From Candidatus Faecivivens stercoripullorum (GTDB lineage Bacteria > Bacillota > Clostridia > Oscillospirales > Ruminococcaceae): a DNA stretch of 16,957 bases. Shown piece by piece: positions 5,616 to 13,545 of this stretch; positions within the stretch are counted from its first letter, which is position 1, and each line of letters opens with the position of its first letter. A model generated the notes under the pieces. That model worked only from the letters and a program-made list of their open reading frames with translations, was not told the origin of the DNA and searched no databases. Location: contig DVLW01000069.1 of the NCBI GenBank assembly GCA_018715285.1, forward strand, positions 1 to 16,957, in the 5' to 3' direction. The position numbers and the translations under genes were made by a program.

Positions 5616-7004
5616 ATGCTGTCACAACAGGAAATCAGACAGGTGCTCGGTGAGGCAGTTCGCTCAGGCGGAGATTTTGCCGAACTGTTCTGGGAAGATA
5701 AGGAAGAACATGATATCGATTATACCGGCGGTAAGGTCGGCAGAGCGACCACTGTCCGGACGGTAGGCGTCGGAATTTATCTGCTCCGTGGGGATAAAAG
5801 TGTGTATGTCTGCACCAATGATCTGCGGCTTTCCAGCCTGATGGAACAGGCAAGACGGGCTGCTCAGCTGCTGGACAGCGGCGCGGCAGGTTCGCTGGTG
5901 ATTCCTCCGTTTGTACAGCAGCAGATCGTTTCTCCCAATCCGGTAGAGATTTCACCGGTTGAGGTGGAGAATGCTAGGAAAATTCAGCTGCTCCGCGATA
6001 CCAGCGCCGGTCTTTCGGGATACAGCGGACTGCGCAGTCTGGATATCGGATATTCGGATAAAGATCAGCGGGTTATGATCGCCAATACCGAAGGACTGTT
6101 TACCACCGACCGCCGTACTGCCTGCCGTCTGCGGCTCCGTGCAACGATGGAAGGAAAGGATGGACGGCTGCTGTCCCGTTGGGATGATTATGTCCGTCCG
6201 GTTGGTTTCGAGGCTTTCCGGGATACCGGAGCAACGGTTGATTTCGCAAAAGACTTCCTTGGACGGATGGCAACCTCTCTGAAAGCAGAGCCGATTCGGT
6301 CCTGCACCGTTCCGGTCGTACTCGAGGCCGGCAGCTGTGGTACTTTCTGGCATGAATGCTGCGGCCATCCGCTGGAATCGATTGCAATTGCATCCGGCTC
6401 GAGTGAATTCTGCGGACAGCTGGGTAAAAAAGTCGCGTCCGATAAGGTTACACTGCTGGATGACGGCACGATTCCCGGCATGTACGGCAGTGAAGCGGTG
6501 GACGATGAGGGTACGCCGACCAGAAGAAATGTGCTGATTGAAAATGGTGTCCTGAAAGGTTATCTCTGTGACCGGATGGGCGGACGCCGTCTTGGAATGC
6601 AGTCGACCGGCAACGGACGCAAACAGGATTATACTTACGCGCCGACTTCCCGTATGACCAATACCTTCCTCGCGCCGGGTACCGACGATGAAGAAGAAAT
6701 GATCCGCGATATCGATCAGGGACTGTTTGTCACCGGCTGCGGCGGTGGATGCGGCGGACGGGAATTCTCGATTGAGATCACTGAAGGCTGGTGGATTGAG
6801 AACGGAAAACTGGTACATCCGGTCAGCGGACTCACCCTTAACGGCAGAGGAATGGAAGTTATCAAACTGGTCGACCGGGTCGGCAGCAAGCTGGAACCGG
6901 ATTTCGGCGGTTTCTGCGGTGCAAGTTCCGGGCTGGTTCCGACCACTTCTTTCCAGCCGCGGATGCGGGTAAGCGCGATGGCAGTCGGCGGTACGGCTGA
7001 GTGA
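5616..7004 (+). CDS. tldD: TldD-type zinc metalloprotease subunit
   Basis: The 462-residue protein is the catalytic half of a TldD/TldE heterodimeric protease. The zinc-site motif HExxxH is H246-E-C-C-G-H251 in the segment GTFWHECCGHPLES. The Cys that completes the site in TldD proteins is C434 in GGFCGASSG, followed by the family C-terminus ending AMAVGGTAE. Family length is about 450-480, so it is full length. TldD/E cleaves unfolded or modified peptides in the cytoplasm; known roles include maturation of microcin B17 and breakdown of CcdA in E. coli. The start has TAAAGGAGGG at good spacing. tldE follows 13 bp downstream. A TTGACA promoter and the shared palindrome upstream put it under the same likely control as the peptide transporter. 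Confidence 0.93.
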   Translation: MLSQQEIRQVLGEAVRSGGDFAELFWEDKEEHDIDYTGGKVGRATTVRTVGVGIYLLRGDKSVYVCTNDLRLSSLMEQARRAAQLLDSGAAGSLVIPPFVQQQIVSPNPVEISPVEVENARKIQLLRDTSAGLSGYSGLRSLDIGYSDKDQRVMIANTEGLFTTDRRTACRLRLRATMEGKDGRLLSRWDDYVRPVGFEAFRDTGATVDFAKDFLGRMATSLKAEPIRSCTVPVVLEAGSCGTFWHECCGHPLESIAIASGSSEFCGQLGKKVASDKVTLLDDGTIPGMYGSEAVDDEGTPTRRNVLIENGVLKGYLCDRMGGRRLGMQSTGNGRKQDYTYAPTSRMTNTFLAPGTDDEEEMIRDIDQGLFVTGCGGGCGGREFSIEITEGWWIENGKLVHPVSGLTLNGRGMEVIKLVDRVGSKLEPDFGGFCGASSGLVPTTSFQPRMRVSAMAVGGTAE

Positions 7005-7017
7005 GGAGGAAACGGGT

Positions 7018-8370
7018 ATGATGGAAAGAAAAGACTGGGAAAAAGCCTTTGACAGTTTGCCTCAGGGTGTTAAATCCGCTGAATTGCAGTCTGTGCTGCG
7101 TCAGGTAGTATCGGTCACCGCTGCAAACGGTGAGATTACCGATACCGGCGCTTCCTCTGTAACAACGGTATATGCCCGTGTCAGCGGAGAAGTCAGCGGG
7201 ACTGCCTGTACGCAGGATTTGGGTGAGGATTTGTCCGAGCTGCTTGAGACTGCCAGACGGGACGGCAGCTGCACCGGTGGAAAGCGGCTGACCATGCAGG
7301 GAAAAGAGCAGATGTTTTCCGGAAAAGTGGAGACTGGTAATAAAGCATCCGCTTCCGAGCTTAAACAGGCGGCACTCCAGCTGGAAGAAAGACTGCGCAC
7401 AGCAGGCGACTTTATCCAGCAGACCAGCGTCACTGTATCGGAAGAGGAAGACGCCAGCCAGCTGGTTACCAGCAATGGTGCCGAGATGGAAAGCGTATCC
7501 CGTGCAATTGTCGTCAGTGTTTCGGCACAGGCCGAGATGGATGGTTTTGGCTGCGGGACCAGTTTTGAGATGAATCTGCCGGGACTGGAGAGTCTGGACA
7601 TCGAGAAGACAGTCCGGGAAACGGTCGAACGTCTGCAACTGCAAAAAGAGCCGGAGAGTTTTACACCCGGACGTTTCCGTGTACTGCTGGAACAGCCGGT
7701 GGTATGGAATATCATGCTGACTGCATGGCAGGCGTTTGCAGGCCCCAAGTGCCAGAACCGGACTTCCTGCCTGTCGGATAAAATGGGGGTTAAGATCGGC
7801 GCTGATTGCCTGAATATCACCGATTATCCCAGCCATCCGGCCTGCGGAAGACAGTTTGCGTTTGACTATGAGGGTACACCGAGCGTTCCGGTAAAGGTTA
7901 TGCAAAACGGTGTGATGACCGGTATGCTGCACCATCTGGACAGTGCCGAGGCCTTTTCGGTGCCGTCCAACGGTCGCGCCGGACGTGCACCGCTGCTGAC
8001 TTCCGGTATCCCGAATCAGCATACGGTTACACCGGCAGTATGGGTGGTTGAACCCGGAAACTGCACCAAGCAGCAGCTGATTGACCAGCTGGGCGACGGT
8101 ATCCGGATTACCGATTCTTATGACCCGTTCCATTGCCTGGATATCTCGTCGGGACATTTTTCGATTCCCTGCCGCGGTATCCTCTATAAAGACGGCAAAC
8201 CGGTTAAAAATATCGCGTCCATCGCAATTCACGGCACTCTGAAAGAACTGTTCCAGTCGGTGGTCGCAGTTGCGGACGACCTGATGATTTCGCCCTTTAT
8301 CATGACCCACGCCTATTGTGTCGGCGCACCTTCGGTGCTGGTCAGCGATCTGGTCGTCAGCGGAAAATAA
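7018..8370 (+). CDS. tldE: TldE/PmbA-type subunit, partner of TldD
   Basis: The 450-residue protein is the non-catalytic partner in the TldD/E family (PmbA). It shares the fold but has no HExxxH, as expected for TldE, which shapes the substrate channel. Recognisable family segments are LEQPVVWNIMLTAWQAFAGPKCQNRTSCLSD and the C-terminal SPFIMTHAYCVGAPSVLVSDLVVSGK (short parts quoted from residues about 220-250 and 425-450). AGGAGG at 7004-7009 overlaps the end of tldD; ATG at 7018 or the adjacent ATG at 7021 could be used. Together with the 13-bp gap this points to one transcript and equal production of both subunits. No clear terminator follows, so some read-through into the regulator gene is possible. 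Confidence 0.92.
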   Translation: MMERKDWEKAFDSLPQGVKSAELQSVLRQVVSVTAANGEITDTGASSVTTVYARVSGEVSGTACTQDLGEDLSELLETARRDGSCTGGKRLTMQGKEQMFSGKVETGNKASASELKQAALQLEERLRTAGDFIQQTSVTVSEEEDASQLVTSNGAEMESVSRAIVVSVSAQAEMDGFGCGTSFEMNLPGLESLDIEKTVRETVERLQLQKEPESFTPGRFRVLLEQPVVWNIMLTAWQAFAGPKCQNRTSCLSDKMGVKIGADCLNITDYPSHPACGRQFAFDYEGTPSVPVKVMQNGVMTGMLHHLDSAEAFSVPSNGRAGRAPLLTSGIPNQHTVTPAVWVVEPGNCTKQQLIDQLGDGIRITDSYDPFHCLDISSGHFSIPCRGILYKDGKPVKNIASIAIHGTLKELFQSVVAVADDLMISPFIMTHAYCVGAPSVLVSDLVVSGK

Positions 8371-8390
8371 CTGGATATTCGACAGTTTTC

Positions 8391-8419
8391 TTGACGTTTT
8401 TTTATGGATATGATATAAT
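8391..8419 (+). promoter_or_regulatory. Promoter of the GntR-family regulator gene
   Basis: TTGACG (8391-8396) and a perfect TATAAT (8414-8419) are exactly 17 bp apart, 20 bases after the tldE stop codon. The inferred start near 8426 leaves a leader of about 190 bases before the ATG. Confidence 0.8.
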
Positions 8420-8438
8420 CAACTATATCAGTATATAG
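8411..8438. promoter_or_regulatory. Operator-like sites over the regulator promoter
   Basis: TGATATAATCA (8411-8421) differs at one position from the 11-bp core TGATATTATCA of the shared operator and overlaps the -10 box. Right behind it CTATATCAGTATATAG (8423-8438) is a 6-4-6 inverted repeat containing the TATCAG half-site. The TATAAT box contributes part of the match, so chance similarity is possible. Autorepression is the simple reading. Confidence 0.45.
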
Positions 8439-8610
8439 CTTCAGGCTGTCGAAAAGTGGCTGGTTTTGTGGATTATAGATTTTACCCACTACCTGCCCGC
8501 CGCGTTTGCTCATGCTGTTATGATCACGGCAGAGGCCGTCGGCACGCGGCCGATCGACGCAAACTGGGAGCGCAGGCACTGCGCCAGGGGAGAAAAGAGT
8601 TTACAGACAG
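8439..8610 (+). other. GC-rich, structured leader of the regulator gene
   Basis: About 170 untranslated bases contain several possible pairings. GTTTGC (8504-8509) can pair with GCAAAC (8559-8564), enclosing TCAT/ATGA, CGGC/GCCG and TCGGC/GCCGA hairpins, a multibranch shape. A separate hairpin, CTG-GGA-GCGCAG-GCA-CTGCGC-CAG (8564-8587), overlaps it by one base near the start codon. Upstream, AGTGG can pair with CCACT (8455-8490 area). I do not recognise a named riboswitch. It may be a leader, a small RNA or a decayed coding remnant. Confidence 0.4.
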
Positions 8611-8619
8611 GGTGGTTGT

Positions 8620-9225
8620 ATGAAAGAAAAACTTGCGGATAGTGTGTATGGAAAGATTCGTGAAGCAATTATCAGCGGTACGCTTTCTTCCGATGAACTG
8701 ATTCAGGAACAGGGCGTGGCCGACCAGTACGGCGTCAGTAAGATTACCGCACGGGAAGTTTTGCAGCGGCTGTGCCATGACCATTATCTCAAAAGTCTGC
8801 CGCGCAAGGGATATCTGATTCTGGAAATCAGTCCGGCACAGCTGAATATGATTCAGAAGGTGCGTTTTCAGGTTGAGGCGCTTGCACTGCGTGAGATCAT
8901 CCGGCACTGTTCTGATGCGGAGATTGACCAGCTCGAGGCAATTCTGGATACGCCTGCATCCAGCCAGTATGACCCTTATGCGACGGTCAACTCCAATTTC
9001 CATCTTCAGCTTGCAAGAATGAGCAAAAACCCTTATCTGTATGATACCTTACATACCTTTATCGGCTCGGTCTGCCGCTATGCAATGACCAATGGCGCTT
9101 CTATTATCACCCAGGTGGACGACCCACATCACCGCCAGATTGTCGAGGCTCTCCGGAAACGGGATATGGAGCTTGCAGTCGAGGAACTGCGCCTTGACCT
9201 TCAGCTTTCCCGGGATGAATTGTGA
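8620..9225 (+). CDS. GntR-family transcriptional regulator (FadR/FCD subfamily)
   Basis: The 201-residue protein has an N-terminal winged helix (residues about 5-70: IREAIISGTL, VADQYGVSKITAREVLQRL, PRKGYLI) and a C-terminal FCD ligand domain (about 75-195). In the FCD domain, NSNFHLQLARMSKNPYL carries H128, and DDPHHRQIVEAL carries H170/H171; the Asp usual before FH is N124, so the metal site may be altered. Such proteins usually repress nearby catabolic and transport genes until a small acid or amino-acid-like effector binds. It has its own promoter and a modest site (AGGGTGG) before the ATG. Placement between tldDE and the converging opp operon, with shared palindromes in front of each unit, makes it the likely local regulator. 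The effector is unknown. Confidence 0.9.
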   Translation: MKEKLADSVYGKIREAIISGTLSSDELIQEQGVADQYGVSKITAREVLQRLCHDHYLKSLPRKGYLILEISPAQLNMIQKVRFQVEALALREIIRHCSDAEIDQLEAILDTPASSQYDPYATVNSNFHLQLARMSKNPYLYDTLHTFIGSVCRYAMTNGASIITQVDDPHHRQIVEALRKRDMELAVEELRLDLQLSRDEL

Positions 9226-9244
9226 TATATCCAGTAAAATAACA

Positions 9245-9277
9245 GCACCCGCAAATCCAGGACGGATTTGCGGGTGC
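9245..9277. terminator. Bidirectional terminator between the regulator gene and the opp operon
   Basis: A perfect 14-bp stem (GCACCCGCAAATCC / GGATTTGCGGGTGC) has a 5-base loop. TTT follows on the plus strand and a T-rich stretch on the minus strand. It lies between the two converging stop codons. Confidence 0.88.
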
Positions 9278-9297
9278 TTTGTCGTATGGGATAAAAA

Positions 9298-10497
9298 TTA
9301 CTTGCCAGAAGTCAGTCCGGCTTCTCTGGCGGCTTCCAGCAGCCGCTGAAGTGCTTTTTCAATCTCGACGGTCGGTGTGGCAATATTCATCCGGCAGAAT
9401 CCTCTGCCTTCATTGCCGTACTCAGAACCGTGGTTGGTCTGAATCAGCGCTTTGTCTTCCAGCAGCTGGAAGAGCTGTTCATCGCTCAGTCCCAGTCCTC
9501 TCCAGTCAATCCAGATGGTGAAGGCGCCTTCCTGCGGAGCAACCTTGACTGAAGGCAGGTACTGGCGGAAAAATGCACGGATAAGGTCGCCATTTTTGAG
9601 TACCAGCTGATTGACAGCCCGGTTCCATTCTCCGTCGCTGTTGTAGGCGGCGAGAACCGAAGTGTAGGCAATCGGGTCGATACTGCCGTAGTGGTCGCGG
9701 TTGCGCTGGGTGGTAAATGCTTCACGCAGTGCAGCTCCGGGAATCAGGTTGTTGGCGTGATTGACGCCGGTGAAGTTGAAGGCTTTCCCGAGGCCGGTGC
9801 AGCTGATGGCAATTTCCTTTGCCGCGTCGATGGCTGCAAAGGGGACGACCGGCTCATCCAGGAAACAAAACTCAGCATAGATTTCATCGCTGAATACAAC
9901 TACATTGTGCTTGACGGCAAGTTCTGCCAGCCGTTCCAGATCGTCCCGTTTCCAGACGGTTCCGGTCGGGTTCTGGGGATTGCACAGCACCATCAGCGTG
10001 ACATCCGGCAGTGCCATCTTGCTTTCCAGATCGTCAAAGTCCATCTCATAGTGGCCGTCTTCCCGCAGAATCAGCGGGTTATCCAGCGGTACACGTTCAT
10101 TGCGGATAATCGCCTGATCGTACCGGTCGTAAACCGGCCGCTGAATCAGGACCCTTGCACCGGGCGCGGTAAAGGCACGGATGGCAATCGACAGCGAAAA
10201 GATGGTTCCAAGCGCCGGGACAATCCAGTCACGTTCAATTTCCCAGTTCCGCATCATCTTCATCCACCGGATAACCGCGTCCTGATAGGGTTTGTCGCAC
10301 AGGGCAAAACCGAAAATCCCGCAGTCAATTCTTTTCCTGAGCGCATCCAGAATACACGGAGCGGTTGGAAAGTCCATCTCGGCGGCCATAAAGGACGGGA
10401 GTCCTTTTTCAAGCAGCCGCGGGTCGGTCATCGAATCCCGCAGGCTGCCCTGCATCCGGCGGTCGACAAGGGTTTCAAAATCGAATTGTTCAGACAT
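9298..10497 (-). CDS. PLP-dependent MalY/PatB-type C-S lyase / class I-II aminotransferase
   Basis: The 399-residue fold-type I PLP enzyme has the MalY/PatB layout: FDFETLVDRR at the N-terminus, AAEMDFPTAPCILDALRKR, IDCGIFGF, CNPQNPTGTVW (residues 172-182, usually NPHNP), SDEIYAEF with D204 and Y207, the Schiff-base lysine K238 in TGLGKAFNFTG, and a late GRGFCRMNIATP with the carboxylate-binding Arg. MalY/PatB enzymes cleave the C-S bond of cystathionine or cysteine S-conjugates to thiol, pyruvate and ammonia; some act as aminotransferases, so the reaction is not settled. The family WD motif after the first Arg pair is missing (SLRDSMT). The ATG at 10497 follows GGAGA; an upstream TTG is an unlikely start. 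It is the last gene of the opp operon, 36 bp after oppF. Confidence 0.85.
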   Translation of the reverse strand: MSEQFDFETLVDRRMQGSLRDSMTDPRLLEKGLPSFMAAEMDFPTAPCILDALRKRIDCGIFGFALCDKPYQDAVIRWMKMMRNWEIERDWIVPALGTIFSLSIAIRAFTAPGARVLIQRPVYDRYDQAIIRNERVPLDNPLILREDGHYEMDFDDLESKMALPDVTLMVLCNPQNPTGTVWKRDDLERLAELAVKHNVVVFSDEIYAEFCFLDEPVVPFAAIDAAKEIAISCTGLGKAFNFTGVNHANNLIPGAALREAFTTQRNRDHYGSIDPIAYTSVLAAYNSDGEWNRAVNQLVLKNGDLIRAFFRQYLPSVKVAPQEGAFTIWIDWRGLGLSDEQLFQLLEDKALIQTNHGSEYGNEGRGFCRMNIATPTVEIEKALQRLLEAAREAGLTSGK

Positions 10498-10533
10498 CTG
10501 TCTTCTCCGTTTCAAATGATGTATAGAGCCTGT

Positions 10534-11529
10534 TTACAGGTTATGACAGGCGGCATAATGTCCGGGAGACACCTCGGTGAAGGCGGGTTCTTCCTGCCGG
10601 CAGCGCTCGGTGGCACGTGGGCAGCGTTCACAGAACCGGCAGCCCGGTTTGGGATTGATCGGGCTGGGGACTTCGCCCTGTAAGTGGGCCGGCTGATGGG
10701 TACGGCAGTATTCCGGGTCGGGAACCGGTACGGCGGAAAGCAGGCCGACGGTATAGGGGTGCGCCGGATGGCTGTACAGCTCGGAAGTGATGCCGTACTC
10801 GACCATCTTGCCGAGGTACATGACGGCGGTATGGTCGGCGATATGCCGTACCATCGAAAGGTCATGGGTGATAAACAGATAGGTCAGGTTCATTTCCCGC
10901 TGGAACCGCATCAGCATATTGACGACCTGTGCCTGGATGGATACGTCCAGTGCCGAGATTGCCTCGTCACAAATCAGAAAATCCGGGTCAAGCGCCAGTG
11001 CACGTGCGATGCCGACTCTCTGCCGCTGACCGCCGGAAAACTCATGCGGAAAACGGTTGGCGTGTTCCTTGCTCAGACCGACCAGTTCCAGCAGTTCCAG
11101 TACCCGTTCCCGGCGCTCGGCCTTATTGGGGAACAGCTTGTGAATCAGCAGTCCTTCCTCGATAATCTCACCGACGGTGAAAAAGGGGTTCAGCGATGCG
11201 TACGGGTCCTGAAAGACCATCTGCATCCGCCGGGTCATCTGTTTCCAGTTGTTGCCCTTGAGATGGGAGATATCCTCTCCATCAAAACGGATGGTTCCGC
11301 CGTCCGGCTCATACAATCTCAAAACGGTACGTCCGACGGTCGTCTTACCGCAGCCGGATTCACCGACCAGACCCAGTGTTTCACCACGGGCGATGGAAAA
11401 GCTGACATCGTCCACTGCCTTGAGAATCTGTTTTTTGCCGGCAGGGAAATATTTTTTCAGGTTCTCGACCTGAATGAGCGGCGTCTGTCCCTGAGCGGCA
11501 GATACCACTGGTTTTGCTGACTGTGTCAT
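10534..11529 (-). CDS. oppF: Oligopeptide ABC transporter ATP-binding protein OppF
   Basis: The 331-residue ATPase carries Walker A GESGCGKT (56-63), Q-loop VFQDPYASLNP, signature SGGQRQR, Walker B with DEAISALD, and the switch His in FITHDLSMV. The C-terminal oligo_HPY extension has a Cys cluster (CRFCERC...C). It works with OppD to power peptide import through OppBC. The residue after DE in Walker B is Ala where OppF proteins usually have Pro. AGGAGG lies inside the end of oppD, and start and stop overlap in ATGA (11526-11529), so translation is coupled. The C-terminal gene patB-like follows in the same operon. Confidence 0.94.
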   Translation of the reverse strand: MTQSAKPVVSAAQGQTPLIQVENLKKYFPAGKKQILKAVDDVSFSIARGETLGLVGESGCGKTTVGRTVLRLYEPDGGTIRFDGEDISHLKGNNWKQMTRRMQMVFQDPYASLNPFFTVGEIIEEGLLIHKLFPNKAERRERVLELLELVGLSKEHANRFPHEFSGGQRQRVGIARALALDPDFLICDEAISALDVSIQAQVVNMLMRFQREMNLTYLFITHDLSMVRHIADHTAVMYLGKMVEYGITSELYSHPAHPYTVGLLSAVPVPDPEYCRTHQPAHLQGEVPSPINPKPGCRFCERCPRATERCRQEEPAFTEVSPGHYAACHNL

Positions 11530-12572
11530 GCGTTTTCCTCCTTTTTCTGGGAAGAATGTCTTCCGACCGGCGGTGTAACGGCAGGCGCGCGGCTGTCCAT
11601 CAGCCAGCAGCGGACCATATGCCCGTCATCTGCCGTGAAAGTATCGGCGTCCACCTTCTGGCAGGCAGTCATCGCATAGGGACAACGTGCCGCGAATGCG
11701 CAGCCTTTGGGCGGCGCAAACAGATCAGGCGGTGAACCGGGAATGCTCATCAGTTCGGATTTTGCATTGTTGCTGCTCTGGGCAACACTCGGCATCGAAC
11801 CCAGCAGGCCCCAGGTGTAGGGATGACGCGGATTGTAGAAAATCTGGTCGGCGGTACCCGACTCGACGATCTTTCCGGCGTACATAACCGAGATACGGTC
11901 TGCCATCTGGGCGACAACACCAAGGTCATGGGTGACCAGAACAATTGCCGTCCCGGTCGTCTTTTTCAGGTTGTTCATCAGGTCGAGAATCTGCGCCTGC
12001 ATGGTTACGTCCAGTGCGGTCGTCGGTTCGTCGGCAAACAGGATTTTCGGATGGCAGCACAATGCCATTGCAATCATAACTCTCTGCCGCATACCGCCCG
12101 ACATGGTGTGCGGATAACGGCGGTAGCACTGTTCAGGGTTGGGAAGACCAACCTTGCGGAGCATGTCGATGGCGATTTTCTTTGCCTTGGCACGGCTGAC
12201 GTGCTGGTGCTTGATGATGCCTTCACAGATCTGACGTCCGACGCGCATGGTCGGATTGAGGCTGGTCATCGAATCCTGAAAGACCATCGAAAATTCCTTG
12301 CCGCGGTAGGCTTCCATCTCCTTGTCGGTTTTGGTTACAAGGTCTACTCCTTCATACAGAATCTGACCGGATTTGATGCGGGAAGGCGGCGAAGGAAGCA
12401 GACCCATAATTGTCTGCATACTGACGCTCTTGCCGCAGCCCGATTCGCCGACGATTGCCAGCGTCTCACCGGGTGACAGCGAAAAGCTGACGCCGCGGAC
12501 TGCCTGTACCTCGCCGGCATAGGTATCAAAGGATACGGCGAGGTCCTTTATTTCCAGAATTGGTTGTTTCAT
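11526..12572 (-). CDS. oppD: Oligopeptide ABC transporter ATP-binding protein OppD
   Basis: The 348-residue ATPase has Walker A GESGCGKS (residues 42-49), Q-loop VFQDSMTSLNP, signature MSGGMRQR, Walker B ILFADEPTTALD, and switch His in LVTHDLGVV. The C-terminal oligo_HPY part has spaced Cys (KGCAFAARCPYAMTAC, then VRCW) of the kind linked to an iron-sulfur cluster in some DppD proteins. The start MKQPILEIKDL at 12572 matches the usual N-terminus and leaves 22 bp after oppC; an in-frame GTG at 12626 would overlap oppC and add an atypical 18-residue lead, so it is rejected. The site before the ATG (AGGCAGG) is only moderate. Stop overlaps the oppF start by four bases. Confidence 0.94.
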   Translation of the reverse strand: MKQPILEIKDLAVSFDTYAGEVQAVRGVSFSLSPGETLAIVGESGCGKSVSMQTIMGLLPSPPSRIKSGQILYEGVDLVTKTDKEMEAYRGKEFSMVFQDSMTSLNPTMRVGRQICEGIIKHQHVSRAKAKKIAIDMLRKVGLPNPEQCYRRYPHTMSGGMRQRVMIAMALCCHPKILFADEPTTALDVTMQAQILDLMNNLKKTTGTAIVLVTHDLGVVAQMADRISVMYAGKIVESGTADQIFYNPRHPYTWGLLGSMPSVAQSSNNAKSELMSIPGSPPDLFAPPKGCAFAARCPYAMTACQKVDADTFTADDGHMVRCWLMDSRAPAVTPPVGRHSSQKKEENA

Positions 12573-12594
12573 CACAAATACCTGCCTTTCTGCA

Positions 12595-13533
12595 TCAGTC
12601 ACGGAGATGGGGGTCCAGTGCGTCACGCAGGCTGTTGCCGAAGAGGTAGAACGCCAGAATGGTCACGCTGATCAGAACGCCCGGGATAAACAGCTGATAC
12701 GGATACAGGCGGTAAAGGCTGGAACCGGTCTGCGCCAGCTGACCCCAGGAGGTCATCGGCGACTTGATGCCCAGACCGATAAAGCTCAGGTATGCTTCGG
12801 TGAAGATTGCGCCGGGAATGGCAGCGGTGATGCTGACAACCTGCTGGCCAAGGATGTTGGGCAGGATGTAGCGGAAAATCTGCCGCATCGGAGATGCGCC
12901 CTGTGCCTTTGCGGCGAGAATAAACTCACGGCTCTTGAACTGCAAAACACGTCCGCGGACAAACCGTGCTGCACCCATCCATCCGACGACTGCAATCGTG
13001 ACGATGATTGCCATCGGTCCGGAACCGAGTACCAGCATCATCAGCGTGATGTATACCAGCTGCGGGATACATACGCCGACGTCGATAATCCGCATGATGA
13101 GCATATCTACCCAGCCGCCGAAGTAGCCGGAGATACCGCCCAGGAAGATACCGACAATCTGCGGTGCAATCGCGCCGCCCAGACCGATCAGCAGCGAAAC
13201 ACGGGCACCAATCCAGACTCTTGTCCAGAGGTCACGTCCCAGCTGGTCGGTACCGAACCAGTGCTCGGCACTCGGCGGAAGGTTGAGTGCCTGGAGGTTA
13301 TTGGTTTCGTAATCATAGGGTGAAAAAATCGGGGCAAAAATCGCCAGAACTACCATAATCCCGATGATAACAAGGCTGCACATTGCGACCTTGTCCCGAC
13401 GGATACGGCGCAGTACGTCTGCCCAGTAGCTGACACTGGGACGGACAATCGCGTCAGTCTTGCGGGATTCTTCCGGAATGGGGGCAAAGTCTTCTGCGGT
13501 CAGCTGTGCGGCAGCGGAAAGGTTTTCATTCAT
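12595..13533 (-). CDS. oppC: Oligopeptide ABC transporter permease OppC
   Basis: The 312-residue inner-membrane permease has a cytoplasmic N-terminal tail of about 50 residues, a first membrane segment (SLVIIGIMVVLAIFAPIF), the family motif HWFGTDQLGRDLWTRV, then five more membrane segments. The ATPase-contact loop reads EFILAAKAQGASPMRQIF. It pairs with OppB to form the channel. The RBS is GAGGTG with about 8 bp spacing. It lies 12 bp after oppB, so the two are co-transcribed and probably coupled. Confidence 0.95.
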   Translation of the reverse strand: MNENLSAAAQLTAEDFAPIPEESRKTDAIVRPSVSYWADVLRRIRRDKVAMCSLVIIGIMVVLAIFAPIFSPYDYETNNLQALNLPPSAEHWFGTDQLGRDLWTRVWIGARVSLLIGLGGAIAPQIVGIFLGGISGYFGGWVDMLIMRIIDVGVCIPQLVYITLMMLVLGSGPMAIIVTIAVVGWMGAARFVRGRVLQFKSREFILAAKAQGASPMRQIFRYILPNILGQQVVSITAAIPGAIFTEAYLSFIGLGIKSPMTSWGQLAQTGSSLYRLYPYQLFIPGVLISVTILAFYLFGNSLRDALDPHLRD

Positions 13534-13545
13534 CTCTAGTGCACC

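Noticed and set aside
6862..8310. 482-codon open frame antisense to tldE
   Set aside because: It overlaps the well-supported TldE gene completely, is Cys/His/Arg-rich like a shadow translation, and lacks a start signal.
9691..10683. 330-codon plus-strand frame over the PLP enzyme and oppF end
   Set aside because: It runs antisense to two genes with clear motifs (Schiff-base lysine, OppF C-terminus). No RBS or family resemblance.
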